Assembly (NCBI RefSeq): GCF_005886105.2
Contig: NZ_PNCO02000001.1
Location: 1,547,001-1,611,000, forward strand
Source: Pseudoalteromonas galatheae
Lineage (GTDB): Bacteria > Pseudomonadota > Gammaproteobacteria > Enterobacterales > Alteromonadaceae
DNA: 64,000 bases
Direction of reading: 5' to 3'
Under the pieces are notes generated by a model. The model had not been told where the DNA came from. It searched no databases and was given only the letters and a program-made list of their open reading frames with translations. Positions 46,462 through 55,738 of this stretch are shown here, piece by piece. How positions within the stretch are numbered: the stretch's first letter is position 1; every line of letters starts with the position of its first letter. Position numbers and translations under genes: made by a program.

Positions 46462-48129
46462 ATGTCAGAAAATTTTGCGCAGTTATTTGAAGAAAGCCTA
46501 CAGGGTTTTGAAGTTGAGCAAGGCTCAATCGTTAAAGGTACAGTAATCGCTATCGAGAACAATGTTGTTCTTGTTGATGCTGGCCTTAAGTCTGAAAGTG
46601 CAATCCCTGCAGAGCAATTCAAAAATGCTGCTGGTGAACTAGAAGTTGCAGTTGGCGACGAAGTAGATGTAGCACTTGACGCTATTGAAGACGGTTTCGG
46701 TGAAACTATCCTTTCTCGTGAGAAAGCGAAGCGTCACGAAGCATGGATCCGTCTAGAGAAAGCATGTGAAGAGCACGAAACTGTTGTTGGTATGATCAAC
46801 GGTAAAGTTAAAGGCGGTTTCACAGTTGAAGTTGATTCAATCCGTGCATTCCTACCTGGTTCACTTGTTGATGTACGTCCAGTTCGCGACACAGCTCACC
46901 TTGAAGGTAAAGAGCTAGAGTTCAAAGTTATCAAGCTAGACCAGAAGCGCAACAACGTTGTTGTTTCACGTCGTGCTGTTATTGAATCTGAGAACTCACA
47001 AGAGCGTGAAGAGCTTCTTCAAAACCTTGTTGAAGGTCAAGAAGTTAAAGGTATCGTTAAGAACCTTACAGACTACGGTGCATTCGTAGACTTAGGTGGT
47101 GTTGACGGTCTTCTACACATCACTGACATGGCTTGGAAGCGTGTTAAGCACCCTTCAGAGATCGTGAACGTAGGTGACGAAATCAACGTTAAAGTACTTA
47201 AGTTCGACAAAGAGAAGACTCGTGTTTCTCTAGGTCTTAAGCAACTTGGCGAAGATCCATGGGCTGCTATCGCTGGTCGTTACCCAGAAGGTGCTAAGCT
47301 TACTGGTCGTGTAACTAACCTAACTGACTACGGCTGTTTCGTTGAAATCGAAGAAGGCGTTGAAGGTCTAGTACACGTTTCAGAAATGGATTGGACTAAC
47401 AAGAACATCCACCCTTCAAAAGTAGTTTCACTAGGTGATACTGTTGAAGTTATGGTTCTTGAAATCGACGAAGAGCGTCGTCGTATTTCTCTAGGTCTTA
47501 AGCAGTGTAAAGCTAATCCTTGGCAAGAGTTTGCTCGTCTTAACAACAAAGGCGACCAAGTTTCTGGTAAGATCAAGTCTATCACTGACTTCGGTATCTT
47601 CATCGGTCTTGACGGCGGTATCGACGGTCTTGTACACCTATCTGACATCTCTTGGAACACTCCAGGCGAAGAAGCTGTACGTGAGTACAAGAAAGGTGAC
47701 GAAATCACAGCTATCGTTCTACAAGTTGACCCAGAGCGTGAGCGTATCTCTCTAGGCGTTAAGCAAATTGACGCTGATCCATTCACTAACTACCTAGACG
47801 CCAACAAAAAAGGTGCTATTGTTAAAGGTAAAGTGACTGAAGTTGATGCTAAAGGCGCAACTGTTGAGCTGATCGAAGGCGTTGAAGGTTACATCCGTGT
47901 AGCTGATATCGCACAAGAGCGTGTTGAAGACGCGACAGCTGCTGTTTCTGCAGGCGACGAAATCGAAGCTAAATTTGTAGGTGTTGATCGTAAGAACCGT
48001 ACTATCAGCCTATCAGTTAAAGCTATCTACGAAGCTGAAGAAAAAGAAGCACTAGAGAAGCTTAAGAAAGATGAGCCAGCGTTCGAAAACGCAATGGCTG
48101 CAGCTTTCAAAAATGCTCAAAAAGACTAA
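46462..48129 (+). CDS. rpsA: 30S ribosomal protein S1
   Basis: S1 brings mRNA to the 30S subunit. The 555-residue protein contains six S1 (OB-fold) domains. The repeated cores are visible as [53 protein letters not shown] and [27 protein letters not shown] in domains 3-5, each cited here only as landmarks. Codon use is strongly biased, as expected for high expression. The leader lacks a strong SD (only GAGAC), which fits autogenous control by S1 itself. A hairpin terminator follows, before ihfB. Confidence 0.98.
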   Translation: MSENFAQLFEESLQGFEVEQGSIVKGTVIAIENNVVLVDAGLKSESAIPAEQFKNAAGELEVAVGDEVDVALDAIEDGFGETILSREKAKRHEAWIRLEKACEEHETVVGMINGKVKGGFTVEVDSIRAFLPGSLVDVRPVRDTAHLEGKELEFKVIKLDQKRNNVVVSRRAVIESENSQEREELLQNLVEGQEVKGIVKNLTDYGAFVDLGGVDGLLHITDMAWKRVKHPSEIVNVGDEINVKVLKFDKEKTRVSLGLKQLGEDPWAAIAGRYPEGAKLTGRVTNLTDYGCFVEIEEGVEGLVHVSEMDWTNKNIHPSKVVSLGDTVEVMVLEIDEERRRISLGLKQCKANPWQEFARLNNKGDQVSGKIKSITDFGIFIGLDGGIDGLVHLSDISWNTPGEEAVREYKKGDEITAIVLQVDPERERISLGVKQIDADPFTNYLDANKKGAIVKGKVTEVDAKGATVELIEGVEGYIRVADIAQERVEDATAAVSAGDEIEAKFVGVDRKNRTISLSVKAIYEAEEKEALEKLKKDEPAFENAMAAAFKNAQKD

Positions 48130-48148
48130 TTAATCGGTCTTTAAACTA

Positions 48149-48173
48149 GGAGGGGCGTTTAGCCCTTCCTTTT
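48149..48173 (+). terminator. Terminator between rpsA and ihfB
   Basis: GGAGGGGC pairs with GCCCTTCC (one G-U pair) around a 5-base loop, followed by TTTT. The short T run suggests partial read-through into ihfB. Confidence 0.7.
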
Positions 48174-48190
48174 ACACTAAAGGAAACATT

Positions 48191-48481
48191 ATGACAAAGT
48201 CTGAATTGATAGAACAACTTGCACTGCAGCACGCTCACGTTCCTGTTAAAGATGTAGAGAATGCGGTAAAAGAAATCCTTGAACAAATGGCTGGCTCATT
48301 ATCAGACTCGGAGCGTATCGAAATCCGTGGCTTTGGTAGTTTCTCGCTTCACTTCCGTTCTCCTCGCACTGGCCGTAATCCTAAAACGGGTGAGACAGTA
48401 GAGCTGGATGGTAAATATGTACCACACTTTAAGCCTGGCAAAGAGCTGCGCGATAGAGTAAACGAAAGCTTAAATAATTAA
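48191..48481 (+). CDS. ihfB: Integration host factor, beta subunit
   Basis: This DNA-bending protein is a heterodimer with IhfA. The 96-residue product begins [19 protein letters not shown] and has [26 protein letters not shown], which includes the DNA-binding arm with its Pro at the tip (RNPKTGE). The C-terminal helix ends [12 protein letters not shown]. It is slightly longer than E. coli IhfB (94). It follows rpsA after a terminator-like hairpin and precedes lapA by 17 bases. Confidence 0.98.
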   Translation: MTKSELIEQLALQHAHVPVKDVENAVKEILEQMAGSLSDSERIEIRGFGSFSLHFRSPRTGRNPKTGETVELDGKYVPHFKPGKELRDRVNESLNN

Positions 48482-48498
48482 GTCTAACGGAGCTAAAC

Positions 48499-48762
48499 TT
48501 GGTTGCAGTATTGAAAAAAGGATTAGCTGTTGTTGCCATACTGATTGCATTTTTAGTTGGGACACAAAATCCACAAGTTGTTAATGTCAATTTTGTAATT
48601 GCAAGTGCAGAGTTACCACTGGCAACCTTAATGAGTATTTGCTTAGCTCTTGGGATAATTATTGGTTTACTTGTAACAGCGTCGGTTTTATCTAAGCTTA
48701 AATGGCAAAATCATCGCCTAAAAAAAAGTAATAGTAAGCTTAGCCAAACAGCCGAACGCTAG
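48499..48762 (+). CDS. lapA: Lipopolysaccharide assembly protein A (YciS)
   Basis: This small inner-membrane protein has 87 residues and two membrane helices (about 7-22 and 41-62). The DUF1049 pattern QNPQVVNVNFVIASAELPLATLM lies between them and a basic coiled tail follows. LapA works with LapB to tune LpxC turnover and LPS synthesis. The start is a TTG at 48499 with GGAG six bases upstream; no ATG is available before the first helix. It ends two bases before lapB. Confidence 0.9.
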   Translation: MVAVLKKGLAVVAILIAFLVGTQNPQVVNVNFVIASAELPLATLMSICLALGIIIGLLVTASVLSKLKWQNHRLKKSNSKLSQTAER

Positions 48763-48764
48763 TT

Positions 48765-49901
48765 ATGATCGAACTGCTGTTTTTATTATTACCTGTAGCC
48801 GCCGCTTACGGTTATGTTATGGGTAAAAATAGTGCTAAGAATCAAGCCTTAGAGCAAAGTCGACAAATTACCTCAGAATATAGTAAAGGCCTGAAATTCC
48901 TGTTGGATAGGGAAGAAGACCAGGGCCTTGAACATCTCACTAAATTACTAGAAGTCTCGGCAGACTCCGTCGATCATTATTTAACACTTGCATCGCTTTT
49001 TAGAAAGCGGGGAGAGTTAGATAGAGCGATAAAAATTCATGAGTTACTACTTAAACAACCTAATCTAGATGAAGAAGTGGTTAAATCCTGCCGCTTAGAG
49101 CTTGCTCAAGACTACATCTTAGCAGGTCTGTTGGATAGTGCAGAGGAACACTTAGTCATCCTTGTAAAGCTAGGGTTTAATGATGCTCTCGATCCTATTT
49201 TAAACCTATACTCTCAAACTAGAGATTGGCGAAAGGGCGTTCATATGTATGAAGCGCATCCTGAGCTTTTTAAAAAGTCTTCTCATTGCGCCACGATTGC
49301 AAACTTTTACTGTGAAGCCGCAAATCAAGAAAAGAATCCGAGTCTATTCGAAAAAGCAACGTTACTTGCGCATGAAACAGTAAGACCCTTGTATGAAATG
49401 GGTAAAGATGCATATAAACATGATGATTACGTGAAGTGCATATATTATTGGCGAAAGCTCGTGAGCCAATTTGTATTTATGGCGCCACTTGTAATAGAAG
49501 ACCTTGAATCCTGTTATGTTAAATTAAATATTCATGATCAATTCTTTGAGTTAGTCTCAGAGTTATTAGAAAAAGGAGGTGTGCTGATCAGAATTAAGTT
49601 TTGCCAAGGATTAGTCCAAAAAGGTCATATTTCTGAGGCAATAGAGTTTCTAACTGATAGTTTAAAGCGTGAACCATCAATTAGGGGCTTTAGTTATTTG
49701 CTGCAACTCATTAGCGGCAAAGATGCTAAAATAGACCACGTACTACAAGAAATAGATAAATTGGTGAAGTCTTATATTGCAACTAAGCCAAACTATCAAT
49801 GTGGTCATTGCGGGTTTACAAGTCATACTATGTATTGGTTATGTCCCTCCTGCAAACATTGGGAGTCACTTGCTCCAAGCCGTGGGTTAGACGGTTTTTA
49901 A
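48765..49901 (+). CDS. lapB: Lipopolysaccharide assembly protein B (YciM)
   Basis: LapB is an inner-membrane protein that links FtsH to LpxC degradation and thus limits LPS synthesis. The 378-residue protein starts with one membrane helix ([20 protein letters not shown]). TPR-like helical repeats follow over residues 35-335, then a C-terminal rubredoxin-type zinc knuckle with CGHCGF and CPSCKHW. The end (SRGLDGF) equals that of E. coli. It lies two bases after lapA and 28 bases before pyrF. The gene is more AT-rich than its neighbours but otherwise regular. Confidence 0.96.
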   Translation: MIELLFLLLPVAAAYGYVMGKNSAKNQALEQSRQITSEYSKGLKFLLDREEDQGLEHLTKLLEVSADSVDHYLTLASLFRKRGELDRAIKIHELLLKQPNLDEEVVKSCRLELAQDYILAGLLDSAEEHLVILVKLGFNDALDPILNLYSQTRDWRKGVHMYEAHPELFKKSSHCATIANFYCEAANQEKNPSLFEKATLLAHETVRPLYEMGKDAYKHDDYVKCIYYWRKLVSQFVFMAPLVIEDLESCYVKLNIHDQFFELVSELLEKGGVLIRIKFCQGLVQKGHISEAIEFLTDSLKREPSIRGFSYLLQLISGKDAKIDHVLQEIDKLVKSYIATKPNYQCGHCGFTSHTMYWLCPSCKHWESLAPSRGLDGF

Positions 49902-49929
49902 GTTTATAATTTGGCCAAATAGGGTAACT

Positions 49930-50640
49930 ATGTCGACACAAGATTTAAAAAAGGTTTTGATTGCGCTTGATTATGATAATGAAGAAGCTGCATTATCATT
50001 TGTTTCTCAGCTCTCACCTGACGAATGCCGATTGAAAGTAGGTAAAGAGATGTTTACCTATTTTGGCCCTCAGTTTGTAAAAAAACTGGTAGATATGAAT
50101 TTTGATGTATTCTTAGATCTAAAATTTCATGATATTCCAAACACGGTTGCAAAAGCAGTAACTGCTGCGGCTGAGCTAGGGGTGTGGATGGTAAACGTTC
50201 ACGCCAGTGGTGGTCATGAAATGATGTCAAAAGCAAAAGAAGCGTTGGTAGCTTACGGTGATAAAGCGCCACTACTTATTGCTGTGACCGTACTAACTAG
50301 TATGGATCAAGGACAATTATTAAAGCTTGGAATTGAAAAAACGCCCCAAGAGCAAGTGCTATATCTAGCAAAATTAGCGAAAGAATCAGGCCTAGACGGC
50401 GTAGTTTGTTCTGCGCAAGAAGCCGAGCTGTTAAAAGCTCAACTCGGTGAAGAATTTAAACTTGTAACACCTGGGATCCGACCTGCAGGCTCTGATGCTG
50501 GCGATCAAAAACGCATTATGACACCTGAAAAAGCAGTTAAAGCGGGGAGTGATTACCTCGTGATAGGACGCCCGATCACTAAAGCTGAAGATCCTACTGC
50601 TATGCTAAAGGCGATTAACAGTAGCATAGCCGAGATTTAA
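49930..50640 (+). CDS. pyrF: Orotidine 5'-phosphate decarboxylase
   Basis: This is the last enzyme of UMP synthesis. The 236-residue protein has the catalytic DxKxxD motif in [13 protein letters not shown], the phosphate-binding end [13 protein letters not shown], and [11 protein letters not shown]. The length is standard. It follows lapB by 28 bases, as in E. coli. A perfect hairpin lies just after its stop and marks the end of the conserved block. Confidence 0.97.
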   Translation: MSTQDLKKVLIALDYDNEEAALSFVSQLSPDECRLKVGKEMFTYFGPQFVKKLVDMNFDVFLDLKFHDIPNTVAKAVTAAAELGVWMVNVHASGGHEMMSKAKEALVAYGDKAPLLIAVTVLTSMDQGQLLKLGIEKTPQEQVLYLAKLAKESGLDGVVCSAQEAELLKAQLGEEFKLVTPGIRPAGSDAGDQKRIMTPEKAVKAGSDYLVIGRPITKAEDPTAMLKAINSSIAEI

Positions 50641-50645
50641 GTTGC

Positions 50646-50674
50646 AAAGCCAACGTTATATTCACGTTGGCTTT
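50646..50674. terminator. Hairpin between pyrF and the repeat-protein gene
   Basis: A perfect 11-bp stem (AAAGCCAACGT with ACGTTGGCTTT) has a 7-base loop and sits between two convergent genes. The T runs are short on both sides; it probably serves as a shared terminator. Confidence 0.75.
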
Positions 50675-50677
50675 AAT

Positions 50678-51358
50678 TTATTGTCCAAGTCGTGTATCGC
50701 AACTATAAGCGAAGTAAAACTCCTCCGGAAGATATTGAGCATAGACCTTCGTCCTGTTGTGCTTATTGATATACCACTCACCCATGAACGTGTAATTTGG
50801 GTCATCGCTAGTTATGAAATTAAACTTCTCTAGCTTTGTTTTATTAGTCGCTCCAACTTTTAGCGTCAGGGAGTTGTCGTTAAGTTTGTAGTTTCCTCTT
50901 GCCAGAAAGTCATATCCTATATTACTCTCAGTTTGCTCAGTTGCTCTCGCTATCACTACATTCTTGTTTGTCCGTATACAAATTTCATAAAGAAGGGATT
51001 TATAACCATATTGTTCATATACAATTGATAAAATACCTTTTGTTAACTCATTCGTAGAATACGGAAATGCGGTACTAGATGAGTCACTAGTACCAAAAGA
51101 ATCACTAGTACCAAAAGAATCACTAGTACCAAAAGAATCACTAGTACCAAAAGAATCACTAGTACCAAAAGAGTCACTAGTTCCAAAAGAGTCGCTAGTT
51201 CCAAGCGAATCAATCATGGTATTATTGGTTTGGGTTACACTTCCGTGTAACTCTTGACTAATTCCATCACTAATTGTTTCAGCAGCAGATGCAATTGATT
51301 GTACAGTGCTTGCTAAAACCACTGTAGTAGGTAAAACAGCAAATAAATTAAATTTCAC
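50678..51358 (-). CDS. Exported protein with seven FGTSDS repeats, function unknown
   Basis: I do not recognise this 226-residue protein. It has a signal peptide (MKFNLFAVLPTTVVLASTVQSIASA) and a Ser/Thr-rich stretch of about 25 residues. Seven six-residue repeats follow (LGTSDS once, then FGTSDS six times, about residues 51-93), then a C-terminal domain of about 125 residues with two Cys (YEICIRT, AYSCDTR). The repeats are rich in possible O-glycosylation sites. Translation starts at GTG with AAGGA about six bases before it. The start overlaps the end of the upstream Maf-like gene by 11 bases, so the two are expressed together. Codon and base composition are AT-rich, unlike pyrF next door, which suggests an accessory gene. 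Confidence 0.75.
   Translation of the reverse strand: MKFNLFAVLPTTVVLASTVQSIASAAETISDGISQELHGSVTQTNNTMIDSLGTSDSFGTSDSFGTSDSFGTSDSFGTSDSFGTSDSFGTSDSSSTAFPYSTNELTKGILSIVYEQYGYKSLLYEICIRTNKNVVIARATEQTESNIGYDFLARGNYKLNDNSLTLKVGATNKTKLEKFNFITSDDPNYTFMGEWYINKHNRTKVYAQYLPEEFYFAYSCDTRLGQ
51081..51206. repeat. Tandem array of seven 18-bp repeats
   Basis: The plus-strand unit is GAATCACTAGTACCAAAA. Copies 2-5 are identical, copy 1 differs by one base, copy 6 by two and copy 7 by more. Each unit encodes one six-residue FGTSDS repeat on the minus strand. Gain or loss of a unit keeps the reading frame. Confidence 0.95.
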
Positions 51359-53159
51359 GATCTGTCCTTACAATACTTAAAATTTCTGTTTTTATCTTTG
51401 TTACTATTTCACATAGTATAGGTTTTATATTTAAGAAATAATCCTCCTTTTTATCCTCAGGTATATGATTTGTATGGTTGAATACTCCAAAAATGATGTA
51501 CTTAAAGCTGCCAGATAAGACGAGCATAACCTCTCTTTCATTTGAATTTGACTCTAAATCACTGATGAAATTAGAAAGTACTGATTTTAATTCATTTAAT
51601 GTGCGAGTCTTTTTTAAATCCTTGATAAGAAAGTTTAATATTTCACGGCATCTATCTAAATTTTTTTTAAAGGTAAAGCTTATATGATTAAGATTGTTTA
51701 CTGCTTTCAAGCTGTTTTCAAATAGTGAAAAGGAAAAAGGAATTGAGTTTTGTTTCAATTCCTTTGTTGGTATTGCACCATTTATCAATGCGCCATTACT
51801 TATATTCTCAACACTCAGCTCAGGATTAACATGAATTAGCGACTCAACTGCTTTTCTTGATTCATTGAATATTCGAGTTGTTAACACTCTTTCTGTTTGG
51901 TTACCTTGCACATAATGTTGTCCAGTGAAGCGACATCGGCTAAGATCATCTCTTTCGTTATAGTATTGAGAGTGCTTACAATGATGCAGTTTCTCATCAA
52001 CAAAGCCATAATCACACCCAGATAATACAAACTTTTTAACACCCAGACTTACGAGTGCAGACATAGCGGTATTTGTAACGGTTGGATTGCTATAGTAAAG
52101 CGGAGTTATAGCATGCTCTTTTGTAATAATCTCTGTTGTAATGTCATTTGCTTTAAAAAAAACTAACCTATTCTTGAATGCGCGTAGAGTTTTATGATAG
52201 ACGGTGTTTAAAGTTATCAATAGCGTGTTTTTCAATAGGGGACTGTTTAGGTAATTCTCTTTAATATAATAACCATCTTTACTTCTCTCCATTTCTACAT
52301 GTATATGTGGAACAATGTCTTTTTTAAGTAGGCTCGATAATGATGTTCCACATGATACAATAATCCCATTAAATTTATTTATATCATCAATTATAAGATC
52401 TAGCGATGGGCCATTTCCTACAATCAAAGCTTTATGACTTTCTAGAAAAGAAAAATCTGATTTTTTAAAATTTTTTAGACTTTTTATGTTTTGATAGGAA
52501 TGTTTTAAACTTATCATCTCATCTTCCATAAAGCCCCATAGACTTACGAAGGAGTTTCTCCATTCCTTAAATGAGTCATATATTTTTTCAAATAACTGAC
52601 AGTTATAATGTCTAAATAAACTGATATCACTAAATATTCCACAACTTCGCTCAGATGAGTAGGATGCTAAACTATCTAAAAAGTCACTATAGCTCTTACA
52701 TTTAAAGAGCTTTAGATTACCGCCGCGTGCTTTACACTCATTTTTTATCGTTTCAAGATCGATGTTAAACCGGCCTAAGGCTTCAAGTTTTTGATCCTGC
52801 TCAATAATTATCACATCTATATAATTTAGCTTGTTAAGTAATGCGGGAACATGATAACCAGCACCTAAGCCCAGAACGACCAGTGTACTGGATGTAGGTT
52901 TCGAGTTTGGTTTAAACCCTAATGCTGACGCAATGTCATGTGATTTATTGATAAATTGTTGATGGTAGTATTGTGTTTCAGCGATAGATAAATTTAGAGA
53001 AAGATGAGTTGGTCTATTAAAAAAAAGTTCCACTTGCTCAATGCATTGAACTTTAGGGTCAATGCCATAAAATTCTAACTCTATAGACTTAGCATGTAAT
53101 TTATCTTGAATCTGTGGGAAGTGAGATTTGTTCTGCGAAATTTGAAAACTTGCTTTCAT
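51348..53159 (-). CDS. Maf-like DUF115 protein (motility-accessory-factor glycosyltransferase family)
   Basis: This 603-residue protein has an N-terminal domain with STLVVLGLGAGYHVPAL near residue 95 and a central DUF115 (6-hydroxymethylpterin pyrophosphokinase MptE-like) domain from about residue 240. The latter begins KALIVGNGPSLDLIIDDI and continues VSCGTSLSSLLKKDIVPHIHVEMERS, and TNTAMSALVSLGVKKFVLSGCDYGF and HYVQGN lie further on. Maf proteins of this family transfer nonulosonic acids to Ser/Thr of flagellin. No flagellin or flagellar gene is in the window. The next gene, overlapping by 11 bases, encodes a Ser/Thr repeat protein that may be its acceptor. The gene is strongly AT-rich compared with the core genes, which suggests transfer. 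Confidence 0.82.
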   Translation of the reverse strand: MKASFQISQNKSHFPQIQDKLHAKSIELEFYGIDPKVQCIEQVELFFNRPTHLSLNLSIAETQYYHQQFINKSHDIASALGFKPNSKPTSSTLVVLGLGAGYHVPALLNKLNYIDVIIIEQDQKLEALGRFNIDLETIKNECKARGGNLKLFKCKSYSDFLDSLASYSSERSCGIFSDISLFRHYNCQLFEKIYDSFKEWRNSFVSLWGFMEDEMISLKHSYQNIKSLKNFKKSDFSFLESHKALIVGNGPSLDLIIDDINKFNGIIVSCGTSLSSLLKKDIVPHIHVEMERSKDGYYIKENYLNSPLLKNTLLITLNTVYHKTLRAFKNRLVFFKANDITTEIITKEHAITPLYYSNPTVTNTAMSALVSLGVKKFVLSGCDYGFVDEKLHHCKHSQYYNERDDLSRCRFTGQHYVQGNQTERVLTTRIFNESRKAVESLIHVNPELSVENISNGALINGAIPTKELKQNSIPFSFSLFENSLKAVNNLNHISFTFKKNLDRCREILNFLIKDLKKTRTLNELKSVLSNFISDLESNSNEREVMLVLSGSFKYIIFGVFNHTNHIPEDKKEDYFLNIKPILCEIVTKIKTEILSIVRTDREI

Positions 53160-53437
53160 ATATTATTCTAGTCCTTGATATCTAATTACTCGATAAGTAT
53201 TAGAATTGAGTACCTATTTTAGCATCAAACCTGAAAATTATCCTTCAATTAAATAGAGACGTTACCAAGCGAAGAGCAGCCATAGATGAAGGATTGTAAT
53301 CTATTCTAGAAGTAGCAGATAACCTTGTAGTTTACTCATTATTTAGTGATACGTTAGCTGGGTATTAAGCAATAGTTGGCATTGGTTTGATCAGCCATAC
53401 TTTTAGCATGGCCAATCGGGGACAATATATTTGTCTT

Positions 53438-53758
53438 TTACTCTTCGTTATCAGCAGTTTCAAAGTTCAAACTAAATTGGCCACTGCGCTGTACTGAGAA
53501 AATAGCCTTTTGCCAATTTTCTTCTTGATTTGATGTTGCATTTTCGAACAAGCTTAGAAAAAGAACAGAGATTTCATCACTTACTGGTATAACGTGTGCT
53601 TGTTTTGGTGTGCTGGTGTCATAGTAAAAAGCGGAACACCTAGGCATATTATCGTCATGGTAGTCCAGTACGAGCCGCGCTTCACTCCATGGCTCTTTAA
53701 TTTGTTGATATAGATACTGGCCCAATTGTTGAGGGACTCGTCGGTTTTCTTCTCGCAT
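53438..53758 (-). CDS. Small acidic protein, candidate YezG-family immunity protein
   Basis: This 106-residue acidic soluble protein contains LYQQIKEPWSEARLVLDYHD at the start and WQKAIFSVQRSGQFSLNFE at the end. That layout (helix, strands, then W...GxFxxxF) resembles the YezG/DUF600 immunity proteins of polymorphic toxins, judged by eye only. AAGGAG before the ATG is strong. It begins one base after the stop of the small membrane-protein frame, so the two form a unit. No matching toxin is in the window, which makes it an orphan immunity candidate near a T6SS cluster. Confidence 0.5.
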   Translation of the reverse strand: MREENRRVPQQLGQYLYQQIKEPWSEARLVLDYHDDNMPRCSAFYYDTSTPKQAHVIPVSDEISVLFLSLFENATSNQEENWQKAIFSVQRSGQFSLNFETADNEE

Positions 53759-53759
53759 T

Positions 53760-54094
53760 CTAACTCCTTGTTATTTTGGCGGTAAATGTTGGCCTGGTTT
53801 TACTGATGGCTTTAGTATGCACTAAAAATTTGGGGACCCCAAAACCCACCAGTATAAATATGATCGACTGACTCGCAGCATTACCCATGATAACCTTAGT
53901 GTAAAATAGGCCTGAAAGTATAAACATAAAGATAAAAATGAAAGCACCGATGTTAGTAACACAACGACTTTTACCCATAGTTGAACTAGCTTATGTCTCT
54001 GTCTGCTAATCAATACAGCAACGATAAAACTGATCAAAGAAACCAAAAAACGATAAAATGCTGTTCCGTGGTGATCAGGTATTTCCTTATTCAT
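53760..54094 (-). pseudogene. Small membrane protein, apparently split by a frameshift
   Basis: Two overlapping leftward frames are both hydrophobic. The first, from ATG at 54094, gives MNKEIPDHHGTAFYRFLVSL and a membrane helix, then loses a natural end. The second frame (open to 53760) supplies two further helices (IFIFMFILSGLFYTKVI and IIFILVGFGVPKFLV) and a basic tail ending ITRS one base before the immunity-like gene. A single-base change near the T5 run at about 53933-53937 would join them into a protein of about 110 residues with three helices. Alternatively the second frame alone, from ATG at 53978, is a 72-residue protein. I do not recognise the family. Confidence 0.45.
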
Positions 54095-55282
54095 AGATAA
54101 GTAAACTTGCTTTGTTCATTTTCTGTCGCTTTAAAGAAGAGTTTCATAAAGTGTTCGGCAACTCAATTACTCCTTGCAATCATAACGACTCAATAAAATC
54201 ATGGCATTTAAGCCAATAAATTAACCCTTATTTTGCTAAGAGTCGGGTGAAAAAGTGTCGCTTTTTTCTAGCGCTTGTCTGTCTGCTGTAGTGTGGCCAG
54301 ATCTTTAGTGACTTGCAATTTTATTCGGTCTTATGAATAGCCCACTTTTAATAAAATTGAGTTGATCAAAGATTGTACATTGATTTTTACAAAAAACTGG
54401 CATTTTTCTGTTTGTTTTAGTCGTTCGACCCTTGGCTTTAAAGTTAATTGACAAGCATAGGTATTCTCCAAAGTCGTCCGTTACAAATGTCAAAGCGTTC
54501 GGCCGTGAAAAAAGTACTCTGTTGACCTGAACAGATTGTTTCAAAAGTTACATCATTCCCAGCCAAAAGTTCGTCAGGAAGATCTGACTTTGATGCTAAA
54601 GTGCTATATTCAATAAAACTACCATTAATACAAGTAGTTAATTCAAAACTTGCTACATTGCTTGTTTAGCTAATACCGTAAATTGCGATCTCTGTGTGCA
54701 CGATATTTAACCTTTGTTTGCTCGCAGGCCATCACAATAGTCTGCTGGTTTTGGTTAATCATATGTAAATGGTTATTTTGCGTGTAATTATCTGTTATTA
54801 ATATAATTCATATAATAACAGAGGCTATTACATCGTTAGGCTGGAATGCAAGTGTGTTTTTTAAAGTGGTATAATATTAATTTGATATTATGGTTGATCT
54901 AAAAAATTCGTTTGTGTATCGTATGCGCCGTTCGAGAATGTACATCAAAAGTCCAGATGTTTAGTGTGGTTTTTGTTTTCAGGGAAGTGTCTATCTCAAC
55001 AAGTCGTAAGAAAGCTTAATGCAAACTGAATTACTCATTAAGCTTTATGACTTCCTCTCTGAATGCCTATAAAAAGTAAAATCCCTTAAAAAACATATGT
55101 TTGCATAATTTTGAAGAAGATTTTCGAATGTTAACTTAGTATTCAGTTACAAACTGCATACTTGGTCTATGTAATTTCTTGTTAAATAGTTAAATCAAAT
55201 GTATTTTCACTATTGTACTGGAAATTAAAAAGATTAATTGTTTCCAATAATCTAATTTGGATGTCTTATAATTGAGGCGGAT
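54095..55282. other. AT-rich 1.2-kb stretch without a convincing gene, upstream of the T6SS
   Basis: No open frame here has a good start, ribosome site and protein-like composition together. A 79-codon leftward frame (54305-54544) looks random. A longer-than-chance startless frame is listed separately. Two perfect inverted repeats are present: TCTGTTATTA with TAATAACAGA (54791-54822), and an 11-bp stem AAAGCTTAATG/CATTAAGCTTT (55011-55046). The AT content and AT-rich tracts would suit a silenced accessory promoter region for the T6SS operon. A sigma-54 promoter was looked for and not seen. Confidence 0.5.
54444..54665 (-). pseudogene. Startless 73-residue frame, possible gene remnant
   Basis: A leftward frame from just after a TAA to a stop at 54444 reads in part FELTTCINGSFIEYSTLASK and NDVTFETICSGQQSTFF. 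The composition is protein-like (two evenly placed Cys, alternating hydrophobic residues), but no ATG, GTG or TTG opens it. It could be the tail of a decayed gene or chance. No family is recognised. Confidence 0.25.
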
Positions 55283-55738
55283 ATGGCTAGGAATGCTTTA
55301 TTTATAATGGTTTTGTTTTTAACTGGTTGTATGTCTACTTACGTTAAGTTAGACGTGACGGCTACTGATAACATAAATTTAAACCAGTTTAACGAACCAC
55401 TACCTGTGGTATTAAAGGTATATCAACTAACTGATATTCAAGCGTTTAAAAATTCGACATTTGAGCAGCTTTGGAAATCAGACAAATCAATTCTGGCTAA
55501 CACTTTGGTCACGGTGGAAGAGCGCACCGTAAACCCCTCAGATCGTATTAAAATCGAGTTTGAACAAGCTGAATCAGCCAAGTATGTTGCGTTTGTGGCC
55601 TTATTTAGAGACCGAACGGGTGGAAACTGGCGCGCATTTTATGACTTAAATGATTGGCCAGTACCCTTATCTACTTCTCTAGATATTGAAATTACCAGTA
55701 ATTCTCTCCGCTTACCTGAAGTTGAGGAGGATAAGTAA
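55283..55738 (+). CDS. tssJ: Type VI secretion lipoprotein TssJ
   Basis: TssJ is the outer-membrane lipoprotein that docks the TssLM membrane complex. The 151-residue protein has a lipoprotein signal (FIMVLFLTGC, lipobox LTGC). The TssJ beta-sandwich features PVVLKVYQLTDIQAFKNSTFEQLW and FVALFRDRTGGNWRAFYDL are visible. GAGG lies five bases before the ATG. It is the first gene of the T6SS operon, and its stop overlaps the tssK start by one base (TAATG). Confidence 0.93.
   Translation: MARNALFIMVLFLTGCMSTYVKLDVTATDNINLNQFNEPLPVVLKVYQLTDIQAFKNSTFEQLWKSDKSILANTLVTVEERTVNPSDRIKIEFEQAESAKYVAFVALFRDRTGGNWRAFYDLNDWPVPLSTSLDIEITSNSLRLPEVEEDK

Noticed and set aside
47328..47786. 152-codon antisense frame in rpsA
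   Set aside because: It is a shadow caused by biased codons in S1 repeats; no start signal.
51081..51206. CRISPR-like array
   Set aside because: The 18-bp units are directly adjacent without spacers and encode an in-frame protein repeat.
54305..54544. 79-codon frame as a real gene
   Set aside because: There is no convincing ribosome site, composition is irregular and it overlaps a better protein-like frame in another register.
55261..55282. TATAAT at 55267-55272 as the tssJ promoter -10 box
   Set aside because: A start there would leave almost no leader before the ATG at 55283, and no -35 box fits; AT-rich sequence makes chance matches likely.
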